From Pinirhizobacter soli (GTDB lineage: Bacteria; Pseudomonadota; Gammaproteobacteria; Xanthomonadales; Rhodanobacteraceae): a DNA stretch of 64,000 bases. Under the pieces are notes generated by a model. The model was given only the letters and a program-made list of their open reading frames with translations, was not told the DNA's origin and did no database searches. Shown in pieces: positions 51,136-60,277 of the stretch. Location: the NCBI RefSeq assembly GCF_015905305.1, contig NZ_JADZLQ010000001.1:2070599-2134598 (forward strand), read 5' to 3'. A program made the position numbers and the translations under genes. Position 1 is the first letter of the stretch, and every line of letters begins with the position of its first letter.

Positions 51136-53079
51136 ATGACGTCGATGACCCGCCTTCTCCGCCGCTGCCTTTGCCTGGCCGCCCTCGCTGCCGGAACCGT
51201 GCATGCTGCTCCCGCCCACCGGGTCATCGTCTTCGTATGGGATGGCATGCGGCCCGACGCCATCACCCAAAGCGACACGCCGAACCTGGCGGCACTGGTG
51301 AAGGAGGGCACGTTCTTCGGCGACAACCACGCCACCTACCCCACCTTCACCATGGTCAATGCCTCCAGCTTCGCCACTGGTGCCTTCCCCGGGACGATCG
51401 GCTTCTACGGCAACCGCTTCTGGGCACCCGATACGAAGGGCCGCGACGCCAAGGGCGCTCCGGTGGATTTCTCGATCCCGGTATTTACCGAGGACTACGC
51501 CATCCTGAGCGACCTGGACGCCCGGGACGGCCACGCCGTGATGTCGGTGCAGACGCTATTGCAGGCGGCGCGCAAGCGCGGACTGACGACGGCCGCCGTG
51601 GGCAAATCCGGCCCTGCCTTCCTGCAGGACGTCCACCATGGCGGCGTGGTGCTGGATGAAAACGTGGCGATGCCGTTGACGTTCGCCCGCGAACTGGAAA
51701 AAGCCGGTTACCCACTGCCGGTCAACACGCCCAACGCCTACGACGGCGCACTGGCGCTTGAGCCGGACAATGGCACGCCCACCGCGCAGCTGCCCACGGT
51801 CACGCTGAAAGACGGCGTGTCCAGCGATGCCTCCGATGCCGCCGGTGCACCGCCGACGACATCGAACGCCTGGCTTATGAAGGTGTACCTGGAGTACATC
51901 CTTCCGCAGAAGAAGCCCGACATCTCGGTGGTGTGGCTGCGCAACCCCGATTCCACCGAGCACATCTATGGACCGGGCTCGCCCAACTATCACCTTGCCG
52001 TGCAGGCGCAGGACGCCTTGCTTGGCCAGTTGCTGGAGAAGCTCAAGTCATTGCACATGGATGAGGACACCGACCTGATCGTGGTGTCCGACCATGGCCA
52101 CAGCAATATCGCAGGTCCCACCGACCTCTTTCCGCTGCGCGCCATCAACGATGGACGCATGGCCGGCATCGATCCGGAATGGGGGTTCTCGGTGTCCGGT
52201 GGCGTGCGCATGGCGGATCTGCTCACGCGCGGCGGCTTCAAGGCCTTCGACGGCGTCGGCTGCGTTTATTCCCCGGTGCAGTCGGGCATCCGCGCCGATG
52301 GCAGCCAGGCCCAGCCCACGCGCTACGACGACGATGGTCATATCTGCGGCAAGCCCGGCCCGTACACCACGCCGGCCTACCGCATGCCCGCCAAACTCCC
52401 GGGCGATGCTTTCGTGCTGGCCCCCAACGGCGGCAGCGAATATCTCTACCAGCCCGCACACGACAAGGCGGTGGTGGCGCGCGCCGTACGCTACCTGCAG
52501 GCGCAGGAACCGATCGGTGTGATCTTCGTCGACCGCCGTTACGGCCACCTGCCCGGCACCTTCCCGCTGGACATGGTGCACCTGGCTGGGCGCGACAGCC
52601 CCGACGTGGTGCTGAGCTACGACTACAACGCCGACGCCGTGGTTCAAGGTTTCCCCGGCACGCTGTATTCGAGCATGTCGACCGAACGCGGCATGCACGG
52701 CAGCTTCAGCCCGGTGGACGTCCACAACACCTTCGTGGCCCATGGTCCGAGTTTCCGCGAAGGATTCCGCGATGCGTTGCCCAGCGGCAATGTGGACCTC
52801 GCTCCCACAGTAGCGGCCATCATGGGCATCAGCCTGCCCAAGGCCCAGGGCCGCGTGCTCGCCGAGGCGCTCACCGGCAAGCTGGCACGCGATGCTTCCG
52901 CCTACCGGCTGTCGCCGCGCGAAGAAGCCGCCGAGCCCCTGCATGGCCTCACCGTCCGGCGCATCGACGGCAGCCAGGCGGCGAGCAGCAGTTACCGCCC
53001 GGTGCTGTACATGAAAGATCTTACGCTCGACGGCCATACCTGGACCTACTTCGACCGCGCCAAGGCCGCGCGCGACTAG
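51136..53079 (+). CDS. Alkaline-phosphatase-superfamily nucleotide pyrophosphatase/phosphodiesterase
   Basis: 647 residues with a Sec signal peptide (about 23 residues, ending VHA). The NPP layout is visible: VWDGMRPD with the first metal Asp, YPTFTMVNASSFATG with the nucleophile Thr, NPDSTEHIYGPGS with Asp and His, and SDHGHSN. It would hydrolyse nucleotides, sugar nucleotides or phosphodiesters in the periplasm. The start at 51136 puts the signal at the N-terminus. It is divergent from phoA and followed after 41 bases by cpdB. Confidence 0.9.
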   Translation: MTSMTRLLRRCLCLAALAAGTVHAAPAHRVIVFVWDGMRPDAITQSDTPNLAALVKEGTFFGDNHATYPTFTMVNASSFATGAFPGTIGFYGNRFWAPDTKGRDAKGAPVDFSIPVFTEDYAILSDLDARDGHAVMSVQTLLQAARKRGLTTAAVGKSGPAFLQDVHHGGVVLDENVAMPLTFARELEKAGYPLPVNTPNAYDGALALEPDNGTPTAQLPTVTLKDGVSSDASDAAGAPPTTSNAWLMKVYLEYILPQKKPDISVVWLRNPDSTEHIYGPGSPNYHLAVQAQDALLGQLLEKLKSLHMDEDTDLIVVSDHGHSNIAGPTDLFPLRAINDGRMAGIDPEWGFSVSGGVRMADLLTRGGFKAFDGVGCVYSPVQSGIRADGSQAQPTRYDDDGHICGKPGPYTTPAYRMPAKLPGDAFVLAPNGGSEYLYQPAHDKAVVARAVRYLQAQEPIGVIFVDRRYGHLPGTFPLDMVHLAGRDSPDVVLSYDYNADAVVQGFPGTLYSSMSTERGMHGSFSPVDVHNTFVAHGPSFREGFRDALPSGNVDLAPTVAAIMGISLPKAQGRVLAEALTGKLARDASAYRLSPREEAAEPLHGLTVRRIDGSQAASSSYRPVLYMKDLTLDGHTWTYFDRAKAARD

Positions 53080-53120
53080 TTTGGTTATCCTTTCCCTTCC
53101 CGCATTCCCGGTGTCTAGAG

Positions 53121-55109
53121 ATGTCGAACAAATTCCCGATGGCGTTGCTCGCCTGCGCACTGCTTGCCGCCTGCGCGCCCCAATCCGCCGTGAAGCTCCC
53201 GGTGCAACCGCTGGTGGATGGCGCCCGGGCGGATCTTGCGATCCTTGAAACCACCGACGTGCATTCGAACATCCTCAGCTACGACTACTACAAGCAGAAG
53301 GACGACCCCACGCTGGGCTACGAGCGCGTGGCCACCCTGATCAAGAATGCCCGCGCGGAATTCCCCAATACGGTGCTGTTCGATTCGGGCGACACCATCC
53401 AGGGCACCGTGCTTGCCGACTACCAGGCCATGGTCAAGCCCGTGGGCTGCGGCGAGGAACTGGCCATCTACAAGGCCATGGACGCGATGGGCTACGACGG
53501 CGGGACGTCGGGCAATCACGAGTTCAACTATGGCCTGCCGTTTCTCTCGCAGGTCACCGGCGGCGGCATGAACGTCGAAGGCGCATCGCCGAAGCATTGT
53601 GCCGGTCCGCACTTCCCCATCGTGCTGTCCAACGTCTTCAGTGCCCGTGACGGCAAGCCGCTGTTCCGCCCCTGGGCGGTCGTGGACAAGATGGTCACCG
53701 CCTACACGGCCGACGGAAGCAAGGTTTCGGTGCCGCTGAAGATCGGCATCATCGGCTTCGCACCGCCGCCCATCATGGAATGGGACAAGCAGAACCTCGA
53801 TGGCAAGGTCACCGTCACCGGTGTCGTGGAAGCCGCGCAGCGTTACGTGCCGGAGCTTCGCGCCCAGCACCCGGACATCGTCATCGCCATCCTGCATGGC
53901 GGCCTGAACACGGCGCCATATACGCCGGACATGGAAAACGGCGGCTGGTACCTGGCCGGCGTGCCGGGCATCGACGCCATGCTCCTGGGCCACTCGCACA
54001 CCGAATTCCCCGGGCCGCGCTACGAGGGCATGAAGGACGTTGACGCCAAGCGTGGCTTCGTCCGCGGCGTTCCGGCGGTGATGGGTGGTTTCTTCGGCAA
54101 GGACCTGGGCGTGATCAAACTGGCCCTGACCTGGAGCAGCGGCCACTGGGTGGTCGATCGCAGCACCACGATGAGCCAGGTCCGCCCGATCTGCCCGAAG
54201 AAGAACGAGTGCGTGGCACCCGACCCGGAAATCGCACCGCTCGTGCACGACGTGCACCAGGCTGCCGTGGCCTACGTGAACACGCCGATCGGCAATAGCG
54301 ACCATCGCATGTCCACCTACTTTGCCGATGTCGGGGACATGAGCGCGCTGGCCGTGGTCAATGCAGCCCAGCGCGACTACGCCCGCCACGAGCTTGACCG
54401 CGAGCATCCGGAATGGAAGGACATTCCCGTGATCTCGGCGGCGGCATCCTTCCGCACCGGCTTCGGCGGCCCGGAGGATTACACCGACGTACCTGCCGGC
54501 TCGCTGACCATCCGCAATGCAGCCGACCTTTACTTCTATCCCAACACACTGGCCGCGGTGAAGACGGACGGCGCCGGCGTGCGCGCATGGCTGGAGCATG
54601 GAGCCGGGCGCTTCAACCGCATCGACCCGGCAAAGGACGGCGAGCAGGCGCTTATCAACACGCGCTTCGTCGGCTACAACTTCGACCAGATGCAGGGCGA
54701 CCTGGCCTATACCATCGACGTGACCAAGCCTGAAGGTTCGCGTATCGGCCACCTTACCTACCGTGGCAAGCCGGTCAAGGACAGCGATCCGTTCTTCGTC
54801 GTCACCAATAACTACCGTGCCAGCGGCGGCGGGAATTTCCCGGGCCTGGATGGTAAAAACATCGCCCTGGCGGCACCGGACGGCAACCGCGAGGCAGTGG
54901 TGAAGTGGATCCAGGCCCACAAAAACCTCACCGCGACCGACGTGCCTAAGGCCTCGTGGCATTTCGTGCCGGTCAAGGTGAAGGGCCCGTTGGTGTTCAC
55001 TTCCGCCAGTGGCAAGGAAAGCATTGCCACGGCGGCCGGCCTGCGCGTGAAGCAGTTGAAGGACAACGGCGATGGCACCGCCGTCTACCGCATCGACCTG
55101 GGTCGCTGA
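53121..55109 (+). CDS. cpdB: 2',3'-cyclic-nucleotide 2'-phosphodiesterase/3'-nucleotidase, lipoprotein
   Basis: 662 residues with a lipoprotein signal (LLAAC, acylated Cys18). The metallophosphatase part has ETTDVHSN, DSGDTIQG, GNHEFNYG, ILHGG and GHSHTEFPG metal motifs. The C-terminal 5'-nucleotidase domain follows, with RNAADLYFYPNTL and the substrate-stacking region FVVTNNYRASGGG. It would release phosphate and nucleosides from cyclic and 3'-nucleotides outside the cytoplasm. E. coli CpdB is periplasmic, not acylated; here it is tethered. Pairs with the upstream NPP. Confidence 0.94.
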   Translation: MSNKFPMALLACALLAACAPQSAVKLPVQPLVDGARADLAILETTDVHSNILSYDYYKQKDDPTLGYERVATLIKNARAEFPNTVLFDSGDTIQGTVLADYQAMVKPVGCGEELAIYKAMDAMGYDGGTSGNHEFNYGLPFLSQVTGGGMNVEGASPKHCAGPHFPIVLSNVFSARDGKPLFRPWAVVDKMVTAYTADGSKVSVPLKIGIIGFAPPPIMEWDKQNLDGKVTVTGVVEAAQRYVPELRAQHPDIVIAILHGGLNTAPYTPDMENGGWYLAGVPGIDAMLLGHSHTEFPGPRYEGMKDVDAKRGFVRGVPAVMGGFFGKDLGVIKLALTWSSGHWVVDRSTTMSQVRPICPKKNECVAPDPEIAPLVHDVHQAAVAYVNTPIGNSDHRMSTYFADVGDMSALAVVNAAQRDYARHELDREHPEWKDIPVISAAASFRTGFGGPEDYTDVPAGSLTIRNAADLYFYPNTLAAVKTDGAGVRAWLEHGAGRFNRIDPAKDGEQALINTRFVGYNFDQMQGDLAYTIDVTKPEGSRIGHLTYRGKPVKDSDPFFVVTNNYRASGGGNFPGLDGKNIALAAPDGNREAVVKWIQAHKNLTATDVPKASWHFVPVKVKGPLVFTSASGKESIATAAGLRVKQLKDNGDGTAVYRIDLGR

Positions 55110-55122
55110 TCCGACCCAGCGC

Positions 55123-56652
55123 TCAGTTGTGGGTTGGCATCGAGAACTGCGCGCCTGAGGCCACATCCGACGCCAGCCAGCGCTGGGTGATGGCCTTCTG
55201 CCGCGTGTAGAAGCGCACGCCTTCCGGGCCATGCGCGTGGTGATCACCCATCAGGCTTTTCTTCCAGCCACCGAAGCTATGGAAGGCCATCGGTACCGGG
55301 ATCGGCACGTTGATGCCGATCATGCCCACCTGCACGCGGTGGGCGAATTCCCGAGCGACGTGGCCGTCGCGGGTGAAGATGGCCGTGCCGTTGCCGTACT
55401 CGTGGGCGTCGACGAGGGCCAGGGCGCTGGCGAAGTCGGCCGCGCGCACGATGCATAGCACCGGGCCGAAGATCTCGTCGCGGTAGATCGACATCGATGG
55501 GCTGACGTGGTCGAACAACGTACCGCCGACGAAGAATCCGCCTTCGTGGCCGTCGACGCGATGGCCACGGCCATCGACAACCAGGGTGGCGCCTTCGACG
55601 ACGCCCTGGCCGATATAACCCTCGATACGATCGCGGTGAACGCCGGTAATCACCGGCCCCATGTCCATGCCCTGGTCCATGCCGTTGCCGATGCGCAGCG
55701 CGCGCACCTTCGGTGCCAGCTTCGCCACCAGGGCATCGGCGGTTTCGTCGCCCACGGCCACCGCCACCGAGATCGCCATGCAGCGTTCGCCCGCCGAACC
55801 GTAACCGGCGCCCATCAAGGCGTCGACCGTCTTGTCAAGGTCGGCGTCAGGCATCACGATCATGTGGTTCTTGGCACCGCCCAAGGCCTGCACGCGCTTG
55901 CCGTTGGCCGCGGCGCGGGCATGGATATATTCGGCGATCGGTGTCGAGCCGACGAAGCTCACCGCACGCACCTTCGGATGATCAAGCAACGCATCCACCG
56001 CCAGCTTGTCGCCCTGCACCACGTTGAATACGCCGTCGGGAAGGCCAGCTTCCTTCAACAGGCCGGCCAGCAGCAGCGCCGTGCCCGGGTCGCGTTCGGA
56101 GGGCTTCAACACGAAGGTGTTGCCGCAGGCGATGGCCATGGGAAACATCCACATCGGTACCATCGCCGGGAAATTGAACGGCGTGATGCCCACGCACACA
56201 CCCAGCGGCTGGCGCATGGTCCAGGCATCGATGCCACGAGCAATCTGTTCGGTGTATTCGCCCTTCAGCAGCTCCGGAATGCCACAGGCGTATTCCACCA
56301 CTTCCAGGCCGCGCACCACCTCGCCCTTCGCATCGTCGAACACCTTGCCGTGCTCGTGCACGATGGCGCCGGCAAGGATGTCCATGTCGCGTTCGATCAG
56401 CTGCTTGAAGCGGAACATCACGCGCGCACGCTTCAGCGGAGGCTCCGCGGCCCAGGCGGGAAAGGCAGCGTCGGCGGCACGCACGGCATCATCGACGTCC
56501 TGCTCATCGGCAAGGCTTACAGTGGAGGCCACTTCGCCGGTAGCCGGATTGAACACCGGAGCATGTCGGGCGGCGTGGCCGTCGACGATGGCGCCTGCGA
56601 TGAAGTGGCGTGTGCGGATCACGTTGGGCTCGTGGTGGGGTTGGGCAGACAT
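55123..56652 (-). CDS. iolA: Methylmalonate/malonate-semialdehyde dehydrogenase (CoA-acylating), IolA/MmsA
   Basis: 509 residues, ALDH superfamily. It turns malonate semialdehyde to acetyl-CoA and CO2, the last step of inositol breakdown, and also acts on methylmalonate semialdehyde. The [18 protein letters not shown] substrate segment, the [13 protein letters not shown] helix, and the catalytic cysteine in [14 protein letters not shown] are those of MmsA. ATG at 56652 has GGAG eight bases upstream. Last gene of the iol operon, 28 bases after iolB, convergent with cpdB. Confidence 0.95.
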   Translation of the reverse strand: MSAQPHHEPNVIRTRHFIAGAIVDGHAARHAPVFNPATGEVASTVSLADEQDVDDAVRAADAAFPAWAAEPPLKRARVMFRFKQLIERDMDILAGAIVHEHGKVFDDAKGEVVRGLEVVEYACGIPELLKGEYTEQIARGIDAWTMRQPLGVCVGITPFNFPAMVPMWMFPMAIACGNTFVLKPSERDPGTALLLAGLLKEAGLPDGVFNVVQGDKLAVDALLDHPKVRAVSFVGSTPIAEYIHARAAANGKRVQALGGAKNHMIVMPDADLDKTVDALMGAGYGSAGERCMAISVAVAVGDETADALVAKLAPKVRALRIGNGMDQGMDMGPVITGVHRDRIEGYIGQGVVEGATLVVDGRGHRVDGHEGGFFVGGTLFDHVSPSMSIYRDEIFGPVLCIVRAADFASALALVDAHEYGNGTAIFTRDGHVAREFAHRVQVGMIGINVPIPVPMAFHSFGGWKKSLMGDHHAHGPEGVRFYTRQKAITQRWLASDVASGAQFSMPTHN

Positions 56653-56680
56653 GGGCGGTTCTCCAGTACACGCGCTTGGG

Positions 56681-57478
56681 CTAGCGCGCAAGCATCCATT
56701 CGTGGTCGGGATCGTTCTTGAAATGCCAGGCCCGGCGCGGGCCGGCCATGACGTTGAGGTAGTAGCCGCTGTAGCCGTGTGGCATCACCACCGGGTGGTA
56801 GCCGCGAGGCACCATCACCACATCGTGGTTGCCCACTGCCATGGATTCGTCGATGTCGCGCGCATCGGTGTAGACGCGCTGGAAGGCAAAGCCCTGCGGC
56901 GGATCCAGGCGGTGGTAGTAGGTTTCTTCCAGCACGCTCTCCGCAGGCACGGCATCGGTGTCGTGCTTGTGCGGCGGATAGCTGGAAGAATGTCCCGCGG
57001 GTGTACGTACTTCCACCACCAGCAGCGATTCGGCAGCTTCGGTTTCTGGCAGGATGTCGCACACGTAACGCGTGTTGTTACCCGCGCCACGCACCGAACT
57101 GCGCATGCCGTCGGGGTGGATCAGCCGCACCGGAAGGCCGCCCTTGGCCGGGGCCGAGGCGATGCCTATCTCGCTTACCACGTCGGCAACGATCCGTACC
57201 CGGGTGCCCGGCGGGGCATATACCGCATGTGTCGGGCGATCCTGGAAGACGCTGCTGCGGGTGCCCAGGCCTGTCCAGCCCTGGTCACCCGCGACGATGT
57301 CGACGATGCCCTCGAGCACCACGAAACACGCTTCGCGGCCGGCGGGAACATCCGTCTCGAACGTATCGCCAGGACCCAGGCGCACGGCTCGGAAACCCAC
57401 GTGGGTCCAGCCTGCCGATGCCGGGGTGACTTCGACGATGTCGCGCCCGTCTGCGCGCGCCTTCACCAGCAAACTCAT
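56681..57478 (-). CDS. iolB: 5-deoxy-glucuronate isomerase IolB
   Basis: 265 residues. It isomerises 5-deoxyglucuronate to 2-deoxy-5-keto-gluconate. The bicupin shape is seen in two halves: [15 protein letters not shown] and later YPPHKHDTD with metal histidines and Glu in [15 protein letters not shown], ending [17 protein letters not shown]. It follows iolE by 22 bases. Confidence 0.96.
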   Translation of the reverse strand: MSLLVKARADGRDIVEVTPASAGWTHVGFRAVRLGPGDTFETDVPAGREACFVVLEGIVDIVAGDQGWTGLGTRSSVFQDRPTHAVYAPPGTRVRIVADVVSEIGIASAPAKGGLPVRLIHPDGMRSSVRGAGNNTRYVCDILPETEAAESLLVVEVRTPAGHSSSYPPHKHDTDAVPAESVLEETYYHRLDPPQGFAFQRVYTDARDIDESMAVGNHDVVMVPRGYHPVVMPHGYSGYYLNVMAGPRRAWHFKNDPDHEWMLAR

Positions 57479-57500
57479 GCCTTAGGCTCCCGCGGCCATC

Positions 57501-58403
57501 TCAGGCCGCCTCATGGGTGGGGGTGTCGCCAAGCAGGCCACGCAACGTGCGGTAGCCCTTGTCGGCGAAGTCGTAACTCGGCGCCACGGCCGGGTCCTGT
57601 TCGGCCTCGACGATGAGCCAGCCGCGGTAGCCGTGGCGGCGCAGCCGGCCGATGATCGAGGCGAAGTCGATCGCACCGTCGCCCGGTACCGTGAATACGC
57701 CATTCAACACCGACTGCAGGAAGCTCCATTGGCGGTTGCGCGACATCGCCACCATCGACGGACGCACGTCCTTGCAGTGCACGTGGCAGACGCGGTCGAT
57801 GTGGCGTTCGAGCAGATCCAGTGGATCGGCGCCGCCGAAGAAGGCGTGGCCGGTATCGAACAACAGGCCGACATCGGCACCGGTGTTGGCCATCAGGCGA
57901 TCGACATCGCCCGGCGATTCGACGTAGGCGCCCATATGATGGTGGTAGGCCAGCCGCACGCCACGCGAAAGCGTGTAGCGCGCGAAAGTGTCGAGCTTCT
58001 CTCCATAGCGCTTCCAGGCGTCGGGGCCGCGGAATTGAGGCCGGCGGTACAGCGCCACGGGCTCGCCCTGGATGGCGTGTGCCACTTCCCCGTACACCAT
58101 CACCTTGCAGCCATTGGCCGCCAGGAGCTCCAGGTGGCTTTCGACGCTTGCGATTTCTTCCTCTGCCGAGCGCTCGGCCAGCCGCCCGGAATACCAACCG
58201 GACACCACAGCCAGGCCGTAGCCGGCCATGAGCGACTTCAGTGCCTGCGGCTCGCGGGGAAACTTGTTGCCCAGTTCGAAGCCTTCGTAGCCGATCCGGC
58301 GGCCTTCCTCCAGTGCGGTGGCCAGGGGGATTTCCCCGCCAAGGGAGGGCAGGTCGTCGTTGCTCCAGGAGATCGGGTTGATGCCGATGCGGATGTCGTT
58401 CAT
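57501..58403 (-). CDS. iolE: Myo-inosose-2 dehydratase IolE
   Basis: 300 residues, TIM-barrel of the xylose-isomerase-like (AP_endonuc_2) family. It dehydrates 2-keto-myo-inositol to the cyclohexane-dione. It starts with GINPISWSNDDLPSLGGE, the hallmark of IolE, with metal ligands in GFELGNKF, YHHHMGAYVE, DTGHAFF, CHVHCKDV and IVEAEQDP. Its start overlaps iolD by four bases. The ATG at 58403 is fixed by homology. Confidence 0.96.
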   Translation of the reverse strand: MNDIRIGINPISWSNDDLPSLGGEIPLATALEEGRRIGYEGFELGNKFPREPQALKSLMAGYGLAVVSGWYSGRLAERSAEEEIASVESHLELLAANGCKVMVYGEVAHAIQGEPVALYRRPQFRGPDAWKRYGEKLDTFARYTLSRGVRLAYHHHMGAYVESPGDVDRLMANTGADVGLLFDTGHAFFGGADPLDLLERHIDRVCHVHCKDVRPSMVAMSRNRQWSFLQSVLNGVFTVPGDGAIDFASIIGRLRRHGYRGWLIVEAEQDPAVAPSYDFADKGYRTLRGLLGDTPTHEAA

Positions 58404-60277
58404 GGGCGCGTTCCTTCGCGGCGCTGAGTCAATGCCTGTTCGTAGGCGGCGCGGGCATCGCGCACTTCGCCGCGGGTGGAGACTTCCGGTACCGCTACTT
58501 CCCACCATGCGCCGCCCTGGTCGGTGGTGCGGTCCGGATCGGTGTCGACGCTGACGAGATAGGTGCGGTCGGCGGCGCGTGCACGGGCGAGCGCATCGCG
58601 CAGGCCGTCAAGGTTGTCCACGTGCTCGGCCAGTGCGCCCAGTGAGCGGGCATGCGCGGCGAAGTCGATGCGCGGCGCACCCTGCGGACCCTGCACGCAA
58701 TCATCGAAGAGGTTATTGAACGCAGCGCCGCCGCAAGCGCGCTGCAGGCGGTTGATGCAACCGTAGCCACGGTTGTCCAGCAGCACGATGACGAGCTTCG
58801 CGCCGAGCATCACGGAGGTGGCGATTTCCGAATTCATCATCAGGTAGCTGCCGTCGCCGACCATCACGACCACCTCGCGGTCGGGATGGGCCATCTTCAC
58901 CCCAAGGCCGCCAGCGATCTCATAGCCCATGCACGAATAGCCATATTCCATGTGGTAGCCACCGGGCACGCTGGTACGCCAGAGCTTTTCCAACTCCGCC
59001 GGAAGGGTGCCGGCAGCGCAGACCACGATGTCCTGCGCAGGCGAATCCTTCGCTGAGGATTGCACGGCGCCGATGATTTCCCCGTCATAGGGAAGCCGGC
59101 CTTCCGGCGGCACGCGGCGACCGGTAACGTCCTGCACGATGCCGCGCCATTCGTCGGCAGCGCGCAGCGCCTGGCTTGTCCATGCCTCGTCGGCGCTCCA
59201 GGCGTCCAGGGCATCGCCGAGGGCTTCCAGGCCCAGCCGGGCATCGGCCACGAGGCGAGCCCCGTTAGCCTTGATCGCATCGATCATATTGACGTTGATG
59301 CCCAGCACCGGCGTATCGCCGATCAGTGCCTGCGAACCGGTGGTGAAATCCTGCAGACGCGTGCCCAGCGCGATGACGAGGTCGGCCTGAGAAATCATCG
59401 CGTTCGCCGCCGTGGATCCGCTTACACCGGCAGGCCCCAGTTGCAATGGCAGGTTCCAGGGCAAGGCGCCCTTCCCTGCCTGCGTTTCGCAAACCGGCAC
59501 GCCATGCCGCTCGATGAATTGCTGCAAGGCGTGGCTGGCGCGGGCATAGAGCACGCCACCGCCGGCCACCACCACCGGACGCCTGGCCCGGCGCAGCATC
59601 GCCACCGCGGCATCGAGTTCGTCAACCGCAGGCGGTACGGCGCGGAAGGCGACCTCGCGTGGCTCGAAGAAATCCGCCGGGTAATCGTAGGCCTCGGTCT
59701 GCACGTCCTGCGGCAAGGCCAGGGTTACCGGTCCGCACAGCGCGGCATCGGTGAGCACGGCGATGGCTCGTGGCAGGGCCACCAGCAGCTGTTCCGGCCG
59801 CACAATGCGGTCGAAGTAGCGCGACACGGGCCGGAAGCAATCGTTCACCGAAACGGTGCCGTCCTGGAAGTCTTCCAACTGCTGCAGTACGGGATCGGGC
59901 GCGCGGGAAACGAAAACATCGCCCGGCAGCAACAACACCGGGAGCCGATTGACATGAGCCAGGGCCGCAGCGGTGACGAGGTTGGTCGCCCCGGGGCCGA
60001 TGGAACTGGTGACGGCCATCATGCGCCGGCGCATGTGCGCCTTGGCGTAGGCGATCGCGGTATGCGCCATCGCCTGTTCGTTGTGCGCGCGGTAAGTGGG
60101 AAGCGTATCGCGCACGCCATGCAGCGCCTCGCCCAGCCCGGCCACATTGCCGTGGCCGAAGATGGCGAACACCCCGCCGAACAGCGGTACCAGTTCGCCG
60201 TCGTCGTCGCGTGTGCGCAGCGCCGCGAGGTAGCGCACCAGCGCCTGCGCGCAGGTCAGTCGCACGGTGCCCTTCAT
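58400..60277 (-). CDS. iolD: 3D-(3,5/4)-trihydroxycyclohexane-1,2-dione hydrolase IolD (ThDP)
   Basis: 625 residues, a thiamine-diphosphate enzyme that opens the ring of the dione. It has the family start VRLTCAQALVRYLAA, the catalytic Glu in YRAHNEQAMAHTA, the TSSIGPGATNLVTAA strand, and the ThDP motif VGDGSYLMMNSEIATSV with the later NRGYGCINRLQ. Overlaps iolC and iolE by four bases each. ATG at 60277. Confidence 0.96.
   Translation of the reverse strand: MKGTVRLTCAQALVRYLAALRTRDDDGELVPLFGGVFAIFGHGNVAGLGEALHGVRDTLPTYRAHNEQAMAHTAIAYAKAHMRRRMMAVTSSIGPGATNLVTAAALAHVNRLPVLLLPGDVFVSRAPDPVLQQLEDFQDGTVSVNDCFRPVSRYFDRIVRPEQLLVALPRAIAVLTDAALCGPVTLALPQDVQTEAYDYPADFFEPREVAFRAVPPAVDELDAAVAMLRRARRPVVVAGGGVLYARASHALQQFIERHGVPVCETQAGKGALPWNLPLQLGPAGVSGSTAANAMISQADLVIALGTRLQDFTTGSQALIGDTPVLGINVNMIDAIKANGARLVADARLGLEALGDALDAWSADEAWTSQALRAADEWRGIVQDVTGRRVPPEGRLPYDGEIIGAVQSSAKDSPAQDIVVCAAGTLPAELEKLWRTSVPGGYHMEYGYSCMGYEIAGGLGVKMAHPDREVVVMVGDGSYLMMNSEIATSVMLGAKLVIVLLDNRGYGCINRLQRACGGAAFNNLFDDCVQGPQGAPRIDFAAHARSLGALAEHVDNLDGLRDALARARAADRTYLVSVDTDPDRTTDQGGAWWEVAVPEVSTRGEVRDARAAYEQALTQRREGTRP

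Noticed and set aside
52179-53120. Long upstream extension of the cpdB frame (976 codons in total)
   Set aside because: It lies inside the NPP gene in another frame and has no homology; the lipoprotein signal starts at 53121.
53115-55247. 710-codon open frame on the minus strand opposite cpdB
   Set aside because: cpdB carries all metallophosphatase motifs; the antisense frame is His/Arg/Val-rich with no recognisable fold.
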